From contig DAOUKZ010000232.1 in the NCBI GenBank assembly GCA_034420775.1, forward strand, positions 1 through 10,444: a stretch of DNA of 10,444 nucleotides. Direction: 5' to 3'. The translations under genes and the position numbers were made by a program. This document shows, one piece after another, positions 5,154-10,444 of this stretch. The notes below the pieces were generated by a model. It saw only the letters and a list, made by a program, of their open reading frames with translations. It ran no database searches and was not told the DNA's origin. Each line of letters starts with the position of its first letter. Position 1 is the stretch's first letter. The stretch is from DAOUKH01 sp034420775 (lineage in GTDB: Bacteria > Chloroflexota > Dehalococcoidia > SHYB01).

Positions 5154-7016
5154 ATGAGGATCCGCAAGTTCTTCCTAGGGATTGCCGGACTGATGACGGT
5201 CGCGCTCGTCGTGGCGGCCTGCGGAGGCGACGCGGCTCCTGTCGAAATCCCCGACACGCCGACGCCGCAGACCATTCCCAACACACCGACACCGCAGACC
5301 ATTCCCGACACGCCGACGCCGCAGACCATTCCCAACACGCCGACGCCGCAGACCATCCCCGATACGCCGACGCCACAGACCATTCCCAACACGCCGACGC
5401 CGGTGACAATCCCCGACACGCCCACGCCGATCACCCTCCCACCCACCGCGACACCGTTCCAGCTTCCCACGGCCGTGCCGACGCCGTCGGGGCCCGAGCC
5501 GGTGCAAGGCGGAACGCTACGCGTGGCCGGATCGAACAACCGGGGCCTCGACCCGCACCGGAACACCCTAAACTCCGGCATCCGCGACGTCTCGGCCATG
5601 GTGTTCAACAAGCTCCTCCGCCAGGAAGGAGCCTCCGGTCCGATCATCGGCGACCTCGCCACCGAATGGAACATCTCCAGCGCCGGCGACACGCTGACCT
5701 TCGACATTCGCTCCGGCGTCAACTTCCAGAACGAGGCGCCGGTGAATGGACGGGCGATGACCATCGGGGACGTCGTGTACAGCCTCGACCGGATCATGGA
5801 CCCGAACCGTGACGACCCGCAGGCACGGATTCGCAACAACTTCCCCTTCGTGACCGGCGTTGAAGCAATCGACAACGACACGGTCCAGATCACCATGTCG
5901 TCGTCCGACGCGGAAATCCTGCGCAATATCGCGCACGAGCAGACCGTCATCCTGGCCCCCGAAGCCGCTATTGACGGCAGCTACGGCGACGCCTCCAGCA
6001 TCATCGGCACCGGTCCATTCCTCGCGAAAGTGCTCCAGACCACCGGCGGCGAACTCCGGTTCGAGCGCAACCCCGGCTACTGGATCGAAGGACGCCCCTA
6101 CGTCGACGCCGTGACGTACCTGCAGAACGACAACTCGGAGATTCGGAACTCGCTCCTGCGGACCGGTCAGTTGGACTGGGCCGCGCTGCAGAACCCGAAC
6201 CACGTCACGTTCTACCTGGCGCGCGACAACGTGAATACGTCGTCGACCGAAGGCCACAACTGGGGCACGGCGGGCCTCTGGATGAACATCACCCAGCCGC
6301 CGTTCGACGACATCCGGCTCCGCCAGGCAATCAACCTCGCCATCAATAGGGGCGCGATCACCGACGCGGTCTACAACAGTGCCGCCGCTCCGCTGGGCCC
6401 CCTCGGCAATGCCGGCGGCCTGACCTGGGGTCTGGACAAGATCTGGACTCTCCCCGGCAACGCCATCGATAAACGCGGCGAGATCGCCCAGGCGAAGGCA
6501 CTGATGGCGGAGGCGGGCCACCCCGACGGGTTCAGCTTCACCATCCACACCGACCCGAGGTACTACGATCCGCCCTTGGCCGTCATCGAGGCCCAGCTCG
6601 AAGCGGACCTCGGGGTCGAGATCGACATCGTCCGGGACAGCTCGTACAACTACCGCTTCGCCAGCTACGTCAGGGACAACGCCGCGGACGCCGTCTTCAT
6701 GCAGTCGGGGTCGAACACCCCCGACGCGGCGCTGTACCGGCACTACCGGAGCGACGCGCCCAGGAACCAGTCCCTGCTCAACGATCCCGACCTCGACGCG
6801 ATGATCGACCGGCAGCGGACCTTGCTCGACGAGAACGAGCGGCGAGCCCTGCTCGACCAGATCCAGCAGCGGATCATCGACATCATGCCGGTGGCGATGA
6901 CGGTGTCCTACACCTGGTTCTACGTGGCGTTCGACTACGTGATGGACTGGCACGCTCCGCCCGAAGCCTTCAACTTCCGGGCCACGCAGTTCCAGGACGT
7001 CTGGCTGAACCAGTAG
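5154..7016 (+). CDS. ABC transporter substrate-binding lipoprotein, peptide/nickel (SBP_bac_5) family
   Basis: The 620-residue product is an extracytoplasmic solute-binding protein. It starts with a lipoprotein signal: a basic MRIRK start, a hydrophobic core and the lipobox VVAAC with Cys23 as the lipidation site. Residues 32-103 are a Thr/Pro linker of seven near-identical nine-residue repeats plus a degenerate eighth, and about residues 115-615 are the family 5 binding domain. Recognisable family features are GGTLRVAGSNNRGLDPHRNT at its start, a V-x-YSLDR segment, GTGPF, and the helix RLRQAINLAINRGAI. Members bind oligopeptides, nickel, opines, oligosaccharides and other solutes, so the ligand cannot be told from the family. 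The two permease genes follow, making an operon. The Thr-Pro tether would hold the domain away from the membrane and resembles linkers common in Chloroflexota lipoproteins. Confidence 0.93.
   Translation: MRIRKFFLGIAGLMTVALVVAACGGDAAPVEIPDTPTPQTIPNTPTPQTIPDTPTPQTIPNTPTPQTIPDTPTPQTIPNTPTPVTIPDTPTPITLPPTATPFQLPTAVPTPSGPEPVQGGTLRVAGSNNRGLDPHRNTLNSGIRDVSAMVFNKLLRQEGASGPIIGDLATEWNISSAGDTLTFDIRSGVNFQNEAPVNGRAMTIGDVVYSLDRIMDPNRDDPQARIRNNFPFVTGVEAIDNDTVQITMSSSDAEILRNIAHEQTVILAPEAAIDGSYGDASSIIGTGPFLAKVLQTTGGELRFERNPGYWIEGRPYVDAVTYLQNDNSEIRNSLLRTGQLDWAALQNPNHVTFYLARDNVNTSSTEGHNWGTAGLWMNITQPPFDDIRLRQAINLAINRGAITDAVYNSAAAPLGPLGNAGGLTWGLDKIWTLPGNAIDKRGEIAQAKALMAEAGHPDGFSFTIHTDPRYYDPPLAVIEAQLEADLGVEIDIVRDSSYNYRFASYVRDNAADAVFMQSGSNTPDAALYRHYRSDAPRNQSLLNDPDLDAMIDRQRTLLDENERRALLDQIQQRIIDIMPVAMTVSYTWFYVAFDYVMDWHAPPEAFNFRATQFQDVWLNQ
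5247..5462 (+). repeat. 27-bp coding tandem repeat (Thr-Pro linker)
   Basis: Seven 27-bp units (5247-5435) encode I-P-[D/N]-T-P-T-P-x-T, with an eighth degenerate unit at 5436-5462 (LPPTATPFQ). The third residue alternates Asp, Asn, Asp, Asn, Asp, Asn, Asp, giving a 54-bp higher-order period. The first five units end in QT; units six and seven end in VT and IT. Units differ by only a few bases, mostly synonymous, which fits expansion by slippage or unequal crossing-over. Confidence 0.95.
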
Positions 7017-7036
7017 CAGGAAAGCGAAAGGGACTG

Positions 7037-7074
7037 AAGGGGAGGCTGTTCCGCCAAGGGAGCGGCCTCCCCTT
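7037..7074 (+). other. Strong intercistronic hairpin between binding protein and permease
   Basis: The arms 7037-7052 (AAGGGGAGGCTGTTCC) and 7059-7074 (GGAGCGGCCTCCCCTT) pair along 16 bp, including two G-U pairs, around a 6-base loop. Only CTCTT follows, so it is not a clean intrinsic terminator. Hairpins at this position between binding-protein and permease genes are known to stabilise the upstream mRNA 3' end or to attenuate readthrough, giving excess binding protein over permease. Here it also locks up the only good Shine-Dalgarno-like sequence (GGGGAGG) and ends 5 bases before the permease GTG. Confidence 0.7.
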
Positions 7075-7079
7075 CTCTT

Positions 7080-8030
7080 GTGAGCATGGGGCGCTACATA
7101 GCCAGACGAATACTGATCGCGATACCGGTCTTCCTGCTGGTCACGGTCATCGTCTTCGCCTTCATGCGGCTCAGCCCCGGCGAGCCGGAGGTGATCGCCC
7201 TTACCAGGGAGATATCGCCTTCACAGGCCGAAGAGCTCCGGCGCGAGCTCAATCTCCACCGCTCTCTGCCGGTGCAATACGGCTTCTGGATTTCGGACTT
7301 CGTCCGCGGCGACCTCGGCAAGTCCGACCTCCATGAGTTCCGCGTGGGCACCGAGATCCGGAACCGGCTGCCCAACACCCTGAAACTGGCCGCGCTCGCG
7401 ATCCTCACCGCGCTGTTCGTAGGCATACCCATCGGCATCCTCTCCGCCGTCAAGGCCGACCGGCCGCCCGACTACACCTTCCGCGGAGCCGCGGTGCTCG
7501 CCCTGTCGATCCCCAGCTTCTGGCTGGCGATTCTGGCGATCACGGTTCCCGCCAACCTCTGGGGGATCGGCCCGCCCCTCCGCTTCATTCCTTGGGGCAT
7601 CGACCCCTGGTCGCACTTCTCCTTCTTCCTTCTCCCAGGGATCCTGTTGGGCTTCTATCTGGTCGGCATCACGCTGCGCATGACCCGCGCCATGATGTTG
7701 GAGGTGCTTACGTCCGACTACATCCGGACCGCCCGCGCCAAGGGGCTGCACGAGGCCCAGATTCTCGTCAGGCACGCCTTGAGAAACGTCTTGATCCCGA
7801 TCATCACGATCATCGGCGCGCAGGCGGGATGGCTGGTCGGGGGGTCGGTCGTGATCGAGACCATCTTCAGTATCCCGGGCGTCGGCGCGATGATGTTCGA
7901 CGCCGTCCTGTTCAAGGACTTTCAGGTCGTGCAAGGGGTGACGGTCTTCCTGGCGGCCTTCGTGCTCGCCATCAACCTGCTCATCGACATCACCTACGGC
8001 ATCCTCGATCCCAGGATTCGGTTGGGCTAG
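7080..8030 (+). CDS. ABC transporter permease, DppB/OppB type
   Basis: The product of 316 residues (GTG start at 7080; 314 residues from the ATG at 7086) is an inner-membrane permease of the dipeptide/oligopeptide/nickel class. It opens with ARRILIAIPVFLLVTVIVF, the typical first membrane helix followed by a periplasmic region, and has about five further hydrophobic helices. The cytoplasmic EAA loop that docks the ATPase is at about residues 214-245 (YIRTARAKGL, then RHALRNVLIPI). The end, ILDPRIRLG, matches the family closely. Neither start has a Shine-Dalgarno, and a strong hairpin lies just upstream, so translation may be reduced relative to the binding protein. The second permease starts 2 bases after the stop. 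Confidence 0.93.
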   Translation: MSMGRYIARRILIAIPVFLLVTVIVFAFMRLSPGEPEVIALTREISPSQAEELRRELNLHRSLPVQYGFWISDFVRGDLGKSDLHEFRVGTEIRNRLPNTLKLAALAILTALFVGIPIGILSAVKADRPPDYTFRGAAVLALSIPSFWLAILAITVPANLWGIGPPLRFIPWGIDPWSHFSFFLLPGILLGFYLVGITLRMTRAMMLEVLTSDYIRTARAKGLHEAQILVRHALRNVLIPIITIIGAQAGWLVGGSVVIETIFSIPGVGAMMFDAVLFKDFQVVQGVTVFLAAFVLAINLLIDITYGILDPRIRLG

Positions 8031-8032
8031 GA

Positions 8033-8926
8033 ATGGCGCAGCAAACGGTATCGGCACTGCACGGAGGGCGTGGCCTGCTTTCCCGCTGGGGAGAACAGGT
8101 GGCTATCTTCTCCCGGAGGAAGCCGCTCGGCGCCGTCGGCGCGGCCGCGCTCGTAGGCTTGGTAGTGCTTGCGGTCTTCGCGTCCTTGATAGCCACGCAC
8201 GACCCGTTGGCGATCGACGTGCCGGCGCGGCTGCAAGGTCCTTCGTGGGCGAACCTCTTCGGCACCGACCAATTTGGCCGCGATGTGTTCAGCCGCATCG
8301 TCTACGGCACACGGGTGTCGATCATCGTCGGCCTCGGCGGGGCCGCCATCACCGTGGCCTTCGCCACCGTCGTCGGTGTTGTCTCGGGCTACTTTAGAGG
8401 TTCGACGGACATGCTCATTCAGCGAGTCGTCGACGCGTTCATGAGCCTGCCGACCATGATTGTCCTGCTCATGGCCGTCTTCTTACTTGGCAAGAGCCTG
8501 ATCAACGTGGTGGTCGTCCTCGGCGTGATCGGCGCCCCCCCGGCATCGCGCGTGATCCGCGGTTCTACCATCTCCGTCATGGCGAACCAGTACATCGAGT
8601 CGGCCCGAGCGGTCGGGTGCAGCGACGCCAGGATCATCATCATGCACGTCCTGCCCAATATCGCCGCGCCGGTCTTGGTCATGGCCTCGATCGCGGTGGG
8701 TGGGAACATACTGGCAGAGGCGGCCCTGAGCTTCCTGGGACTCGGCGTCGAGCCGCCCGACCCCACCTGGGGCAACATGCTCAGCTTGGCCGGGCTTCAG
8801 TCGTTGACGGACAACCCCTGGCTTGCCTTCTTCCCCGGCGCATTCATCACCTTGGCGGTCTTTTGCGTCAACGTGCTCGGCGACGCGCTCAGAGATGAGC
8901 TCGACCCAAGCCGCCGCGGACTCTAG
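8033..8926 (+). CDS. ABC transporter permease, DppC/OppC type
   Basis: The 297-residue product is the partner permease. The ATG at 8033 is chosen because the family N-terminus (a short cytoplasmic tail, then the helix GAVGAAALVGLVVLAVFASL) begins here; the open frame further upstream only overlaps the first permease gene. A typical GTDQFGRDVFSR motif begins at residue 77, and the EAA loop is at about residue 187 onward (YIESARAVG, then HVLPNIAAPVLV). The C-terminus, LGDALRDELDP, is the family signature. The two-base gap from the previous stop suggests translational coupling, since no good Shine-Dalgarno is present. Normally two ATPase genes (DppD/DppF type) follow, but here the operon ends and an enoyl-CoA hydratase gene with its own promoter begins. 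Confidence 0.93.
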   Translation: MAQQTVSALHGGRGLLSRWGEQVAIFSRRKPLGAVGAAALVGLVVLAVFASLIATHDPLAIDVPARLQGPSWANLFGTDQFGRDVFSRIVYGTRVSIIVGLGGAAITVAFATVVGVVSGYFRGSTDMLIQRVVDAFMSLPTMIVLLMAVFLLGKSLINVVVVLGVIGAPPASRVIRGSTISVMANQYIESARAVGCSDARIIIMHVLPNIAAPVLVMASIAVGGNILAEAALSFLGLGVEPPDPTWGNMLSLAGLQSLTDNPWLAFFPGAFITLAVFCVNVLGDALRDELDPSRRGL

Positions 8927-8935
8927 CCCGCTGAA

Positions 8936-8965
8936 TTGTCCGCCGGAGCGTCCCGCTTCTATAAT
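8936..8965 (+). promoter_or_regulatory. Sigma70-like promoter of the enoyl-CoA hydratase gene
   Basis: TTGTCC (8936-8941) and a perfect TATAAT (8960-8965) are 18 bases apart in the spacer after the second permease. Transcription would begin near 8972, leaving a leader of about 45 bases before the GTG at 9018. This is the best promoter match in the window. Confidence 0.65.
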
Positions 8966-9004
8966 CGTCCGCGACCCCGCTCGCAGACGCCCGCAGATGG
9001 GTGC

Positions 9005-9011
9005 AAGGAGG
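9005..9011 (+). promoter_or_regulatory. Ribosome-binding site that fixes the hydratase start
   Basis: AAGGAGG lies 6 bases before a GTG at 9018. This favours GTG over the in-frame ATG at 8997, which has no Shine-Dalgarno and would place AAGGAGG inside the coding region. Confidence 0.75.
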
Positions 9012-9017
9012 CCGTCC

Positions 9018-9782
9018 GTGTCGCTCGTCAAGCTTGAGATTCGGGACAGGATCGCGATCGTTACCCTGGACAACCCGCCGGTGAACGCGCTGTCGTCTGA
9101 GGGGCAGGTCCAGATATACGAGACCTTCGACAGCCTGCACGAGCAGGACGAGGTGGTGGTGGCGGTCTTCACCGGCGCGGGCCAACGGGCGTTCTGCGCC
9201 GGCGCCGATATCCGCGCCCGCCTCGACGGTGACGCGCGCTTCCCTGAAGACCACGGGCGGCGCGCCCGCGAGGCGTTCAACTCGATCTACGAGTGTCCAA
9301 TCCCCGTCATCGGGGCCATCAACGGCCCCGCCTTGGGAGCCGGGCTTGCCCTCGCCGCCTCCTGCGACTACCTGATCGCGTCGGAGAACGCCAACTTCGC
9401 GCTCCCCGAGATCGACGTCGGGCTCATGGGCGGCGCCCGCCATCTGGGGCGGCTCTTCCCGCAGGGCGTCACCCGCCGTCTGCACTACACCGCCGACCGC
9501 CTCCCCGCCGCCGAGGCCTACCGCCTGGGCGCGGTGCACAAGGTCGTGCCCTCCGATCAGCTCATGGACGCCGCGCTGGAGGAGGCGCGCGTCATCGCCG
9601 CGAAGATGCCGATGGGCATCAGGCTCGCCAAAGAGGGCCTGAACATGATCGAGTGGATGGACCTGAAGAACGGCTACCGCTTCGAGCAGACCCGCACCGC
9701 GATCCTGCGCAAGACCGACGACGCGGTGGAGGCAAAGCGGGCGTTCCTGGAGCGGCGCGCCCCGGTGTTCAAGGGGAGCTAG
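9018..9782 (+). CDS. Enoyl-CoA hydratase/isomerase-family (crotonase) protein
   Basis: The 254-residue product from the GTG start is a single-domain crotonase of usual length. It begins VKLEIRDRIAIVTLDNPPVNAL, has the oxyanion-hole segment AFCAGADIR, and has the second motif NGPALGAGLALAASCD at about residues 102-117. In standard hydratases the second motif carries a first catalytic Glu (GGGCEL type). Here the position is Ala111. The second Glu is kept as Glu131 in LPEIDVG. One-glutamate crotonases include isomerases, hydrolases and C-C bond enzymes as well as poor hydratases, so the reaction should be left open. A promoter of its own suggests regulation apart from the ABC operon. The gene converges on the acyl-CoA synthetase, with 9 bases between stops. 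Confidence 0.88.
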   Translation: MSLVKLEIRDRIAIVTLDNPPVNALSSEGQVQIYETFDSLHEQDEVVVAVFTGAGQRAFCAGADIRARLDGDARFPEDHGRRAREAFNSIYECPIPVIGAINGPALGAGLALAASCDYLIASENANFALPEIDVGLMGGARHLGRLFPQGVTRRLHYTADRLPAAEAYRLGAVHKVVPSDQLMDAALEEARVIAAKMPMGIRLAKEGLNMIEWMDLKNGYRFEQTRTAILRKTDDAVEAKRAFLERRAPVFKGS

Positions 9783-9791
9783 CGCGCCGAA

Positions 9792-9808
9792 CTAAGCGTC
9801 GCGCTTAG
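9792..9808. repeat. Perfect 7-bp palindromic hairpin at a convergent gene junction
   Basis: CTAAGCG (9792-9798) and CGCTTAG (9802-9808) pair perfectly around TCG. The palindrome includes the stop codon of the leftward synthetase gene and lies 9 bases after the hydratase stop. It could act as a bidirectional RNA 3'-end structure, but no T-tract follows on either strand. Confidence 0.35.
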
Positions 9809-10444
9809 CCTGCCAGTAGTCGCGCACCTTCCGGTACGCCACAGCGGCGCGCTGGAACGAGGGGAAGGCCAGGATACCCTTCTCGGTGAGCTGCCGGCGG
9901 AGGTCGACGGCCTCCCGCTCGGCGGAGGTCGCCGTCACCAGCGTGAAGAACGGCTTCGACGAAGGCGCCGCGGCGTGCTCCGCGATGGCCTCGTGGAACG
10001 TCGCGTTCTTCTTTTCGGAGGTCATCCGCATCGTCGAGACGAACATCTCCAGGCCCACGAAGTCGACGTTGTCGTCGTCGTTCATGATGCGCATCAGCCG
10101 CCGCAGGACGTCGGGCGAGCCGAAGTTGTACGAGACGTCGAGCGGGTTCTGATAGCTGCCGCCGATCACGTTGAAGAAGGTGGCGAACTCGTCGTAGCTC
10201 TTTTGGGTGAGCCGGGGGACGTTCAGCCCCTGCTTTCCGAAGGCGTCGGTGATGACGACGGACTCGCCGCCGGTCATGCACATCAGCCCGCCGTTGCCGC
10301 CGTGGACCTCCCCGAGCCGCACCAGGGCGGCCGTGGTGTCGACCAGCTCGTCGAGGCTGTCGACCCGAATGGCGCCCGCCTGCCTGATCATGGTGTCCCA
10401 GATGGCCTGCGGCGCCGCCAGCGACGCGGTATGCGAGGCCGCGG
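9792..10444 (-). CDS. NDP-forming acyl-CoA synthetase, alpha-like C-terminal part (5' end outside the window)
   Basis: At least 216 residues are visible. The frame stays open through the right edge, so the Met codon at 10391 is not the start: the residues before it, SHTASLAAPQAIWDTM, continue the family pattern. This is the flavodoxin-like ligase region of ADP/GDP-forming acyl-CoA synthetases, which make acyl-CoA and ADP reversibly through a phosphohistidine. The His of SHT (codon 10433-10431) corresponds to that phosphohistidine, as in the SHTGxLAG motif and the GHAGAI of succinyl-CoA synthetase alpha. Further family features are RQAGAIRVDSLDEL, GGLMCMTGGESVVITDAF, and NPLDVSYNFGSPD. The usual Gly residues around the His are Ala here. 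The protein ends at YWQAKRDA with no ATP-grasp domain after it, so that domain must lie upstream in the same gene or in a separate beta subunit. Confidence 0.82.
   Translation of the reverse strand, partial: AASHTASLAAPQAIWDTMIRQAGAIRVDSLDELVDTTAALVRLGEVHGGNGGLMCMTGGESVVITDAFGKQGLNVPRLTQKSYDEFATFFNVIGGSYQNPLDVSYNFGSPDVLRRLMRIMNDDDNVDFVGLEMFVSTMRMTSEKKNATFHEAIAEHAAAPSSKPFFTLVTATSAEREAVDLRRQLTEKGILAFPSFQRAAVAYRKVRDYWQAKRDA

Noticed and set aside
5247..5462. Tandem array considered as a CRISPR or iteron array
   Set aside because: The units are contiguous with no spacers, in frame, and encode a Thr-Pro linker after a lipobox, which explains them fully.
5090..5950. Antisense frame with apparent V-C/T-G-V-G-V-x-G repeats
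   Set aside because: The repeats are only the reverse-strand translation of the 27-bp Thr-Pro linker repeats.
5568..6953. 461-residue open frame antisense to the binding-protein gene
   Set aside because: It is a shadow of codon bias. Its V/D/R-rich sequence matches no fold pattern I recognise, and it has no ribosome-binding site.
7592..8032. Upstream extension of the second permease frame
   Set aside because: It is out of frame within the first permease gene and rich in Arg/His/Gly. The true N-terminus with its first membrane helix begins at 8033.
8823..9017. Upstream extension of the crotonase frame, including the ATG at 8997
   Set aside because: It overlaps the end of the second permease and a good promoter. 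The AAGGAGG at 9005-9011 points to the GTG at 9018.
9805..10281. Second antisense frame over the synthetase region
   Set aside because: It is Arg-rich with no motifs; the overlapping frame 9792-10444 carries the family signatures.

Overview
This is a GC-rich, densely packed bacterial chromosomal window made almost entirely of fatty-acid/acyl-CoA catabolism genes, one Rieske oxygenase unit and one peptide-type ABC uptake operon. The Thr-Pro-rich linker behind the lipobox of the solute-binding lipoprotein, the FadN-type beta-oxidation protein, an NDP-forming acyl-CoA synthetase and a Rieske oxygenase are a mix often met in Chloroflexota (for example Dehalococcoidia/SAR202-like lineages). That assignment is an inference from gene style; no marker gene is present. 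I see no rRNA, tRNA, insertion sequence, phage gene or CRISPR array. No stretch longer than about 140 bases lacks a gene.

Layout, left to right. Bases 1-21 hold the last codons of an upstream gene whose tail could suit a thiolase. A FadN-type fused 3-hydroxyacyl-CoA dehydrogenase/enoyl-CoA hydratase follows (49-2415, +). It converges, with a single base between stop codons, on an acyl-CoA dehydrogenase-family flavoprotein (2417-3577, -) that lacks the usual C-terminal catalytic glutamate. A 79-base divergent spacer leads into a Rieske non-heme iron oxygenase alpha subunit (3657-4790, +), followed closely by a 68-residue CPNC protein with a strong ribosome-binding site (4813-5019, +). A stem-loop straddles that stop codon.

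A 134-base regulatory spacer holds a direct repeat, a promoter candidate, an inverted repeat and a 13-codon ORF. It precedes the ABC operon: a substrate-binding lipoprotein (5154-7016) with a tandem 9-residue repeat linker, then two permeases (7080-8030 and 8033-8926). A strong 16-bp hairpin sits between the binding-protein gene and the first permease. No ATPase genes are in the window.

A separate enoyl-CoA hydratase-family gene with its own good sigma70-like promoter (9018-9782, +) converges on the C-terminal part of an NDP-forming acyl-CoA synthetase alpha-like subunit (9792 to beyond the right edge, -).

Taken together, the genes can be read as import of an organic solute, oxidative attack by a Rieske enzyme, CoA activation and beta-oxidation-like processing. 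No gene here identifies the substrate. Nothing in the window is plainly a new defence or mobile system. The more unusual points are the altered active sites of the two stand-alone CoA enzymes, the glutamate bridge of the Rieske enzyme with its small CPNC partner, the repeat linker, and the RNA structures around the ABC operon.
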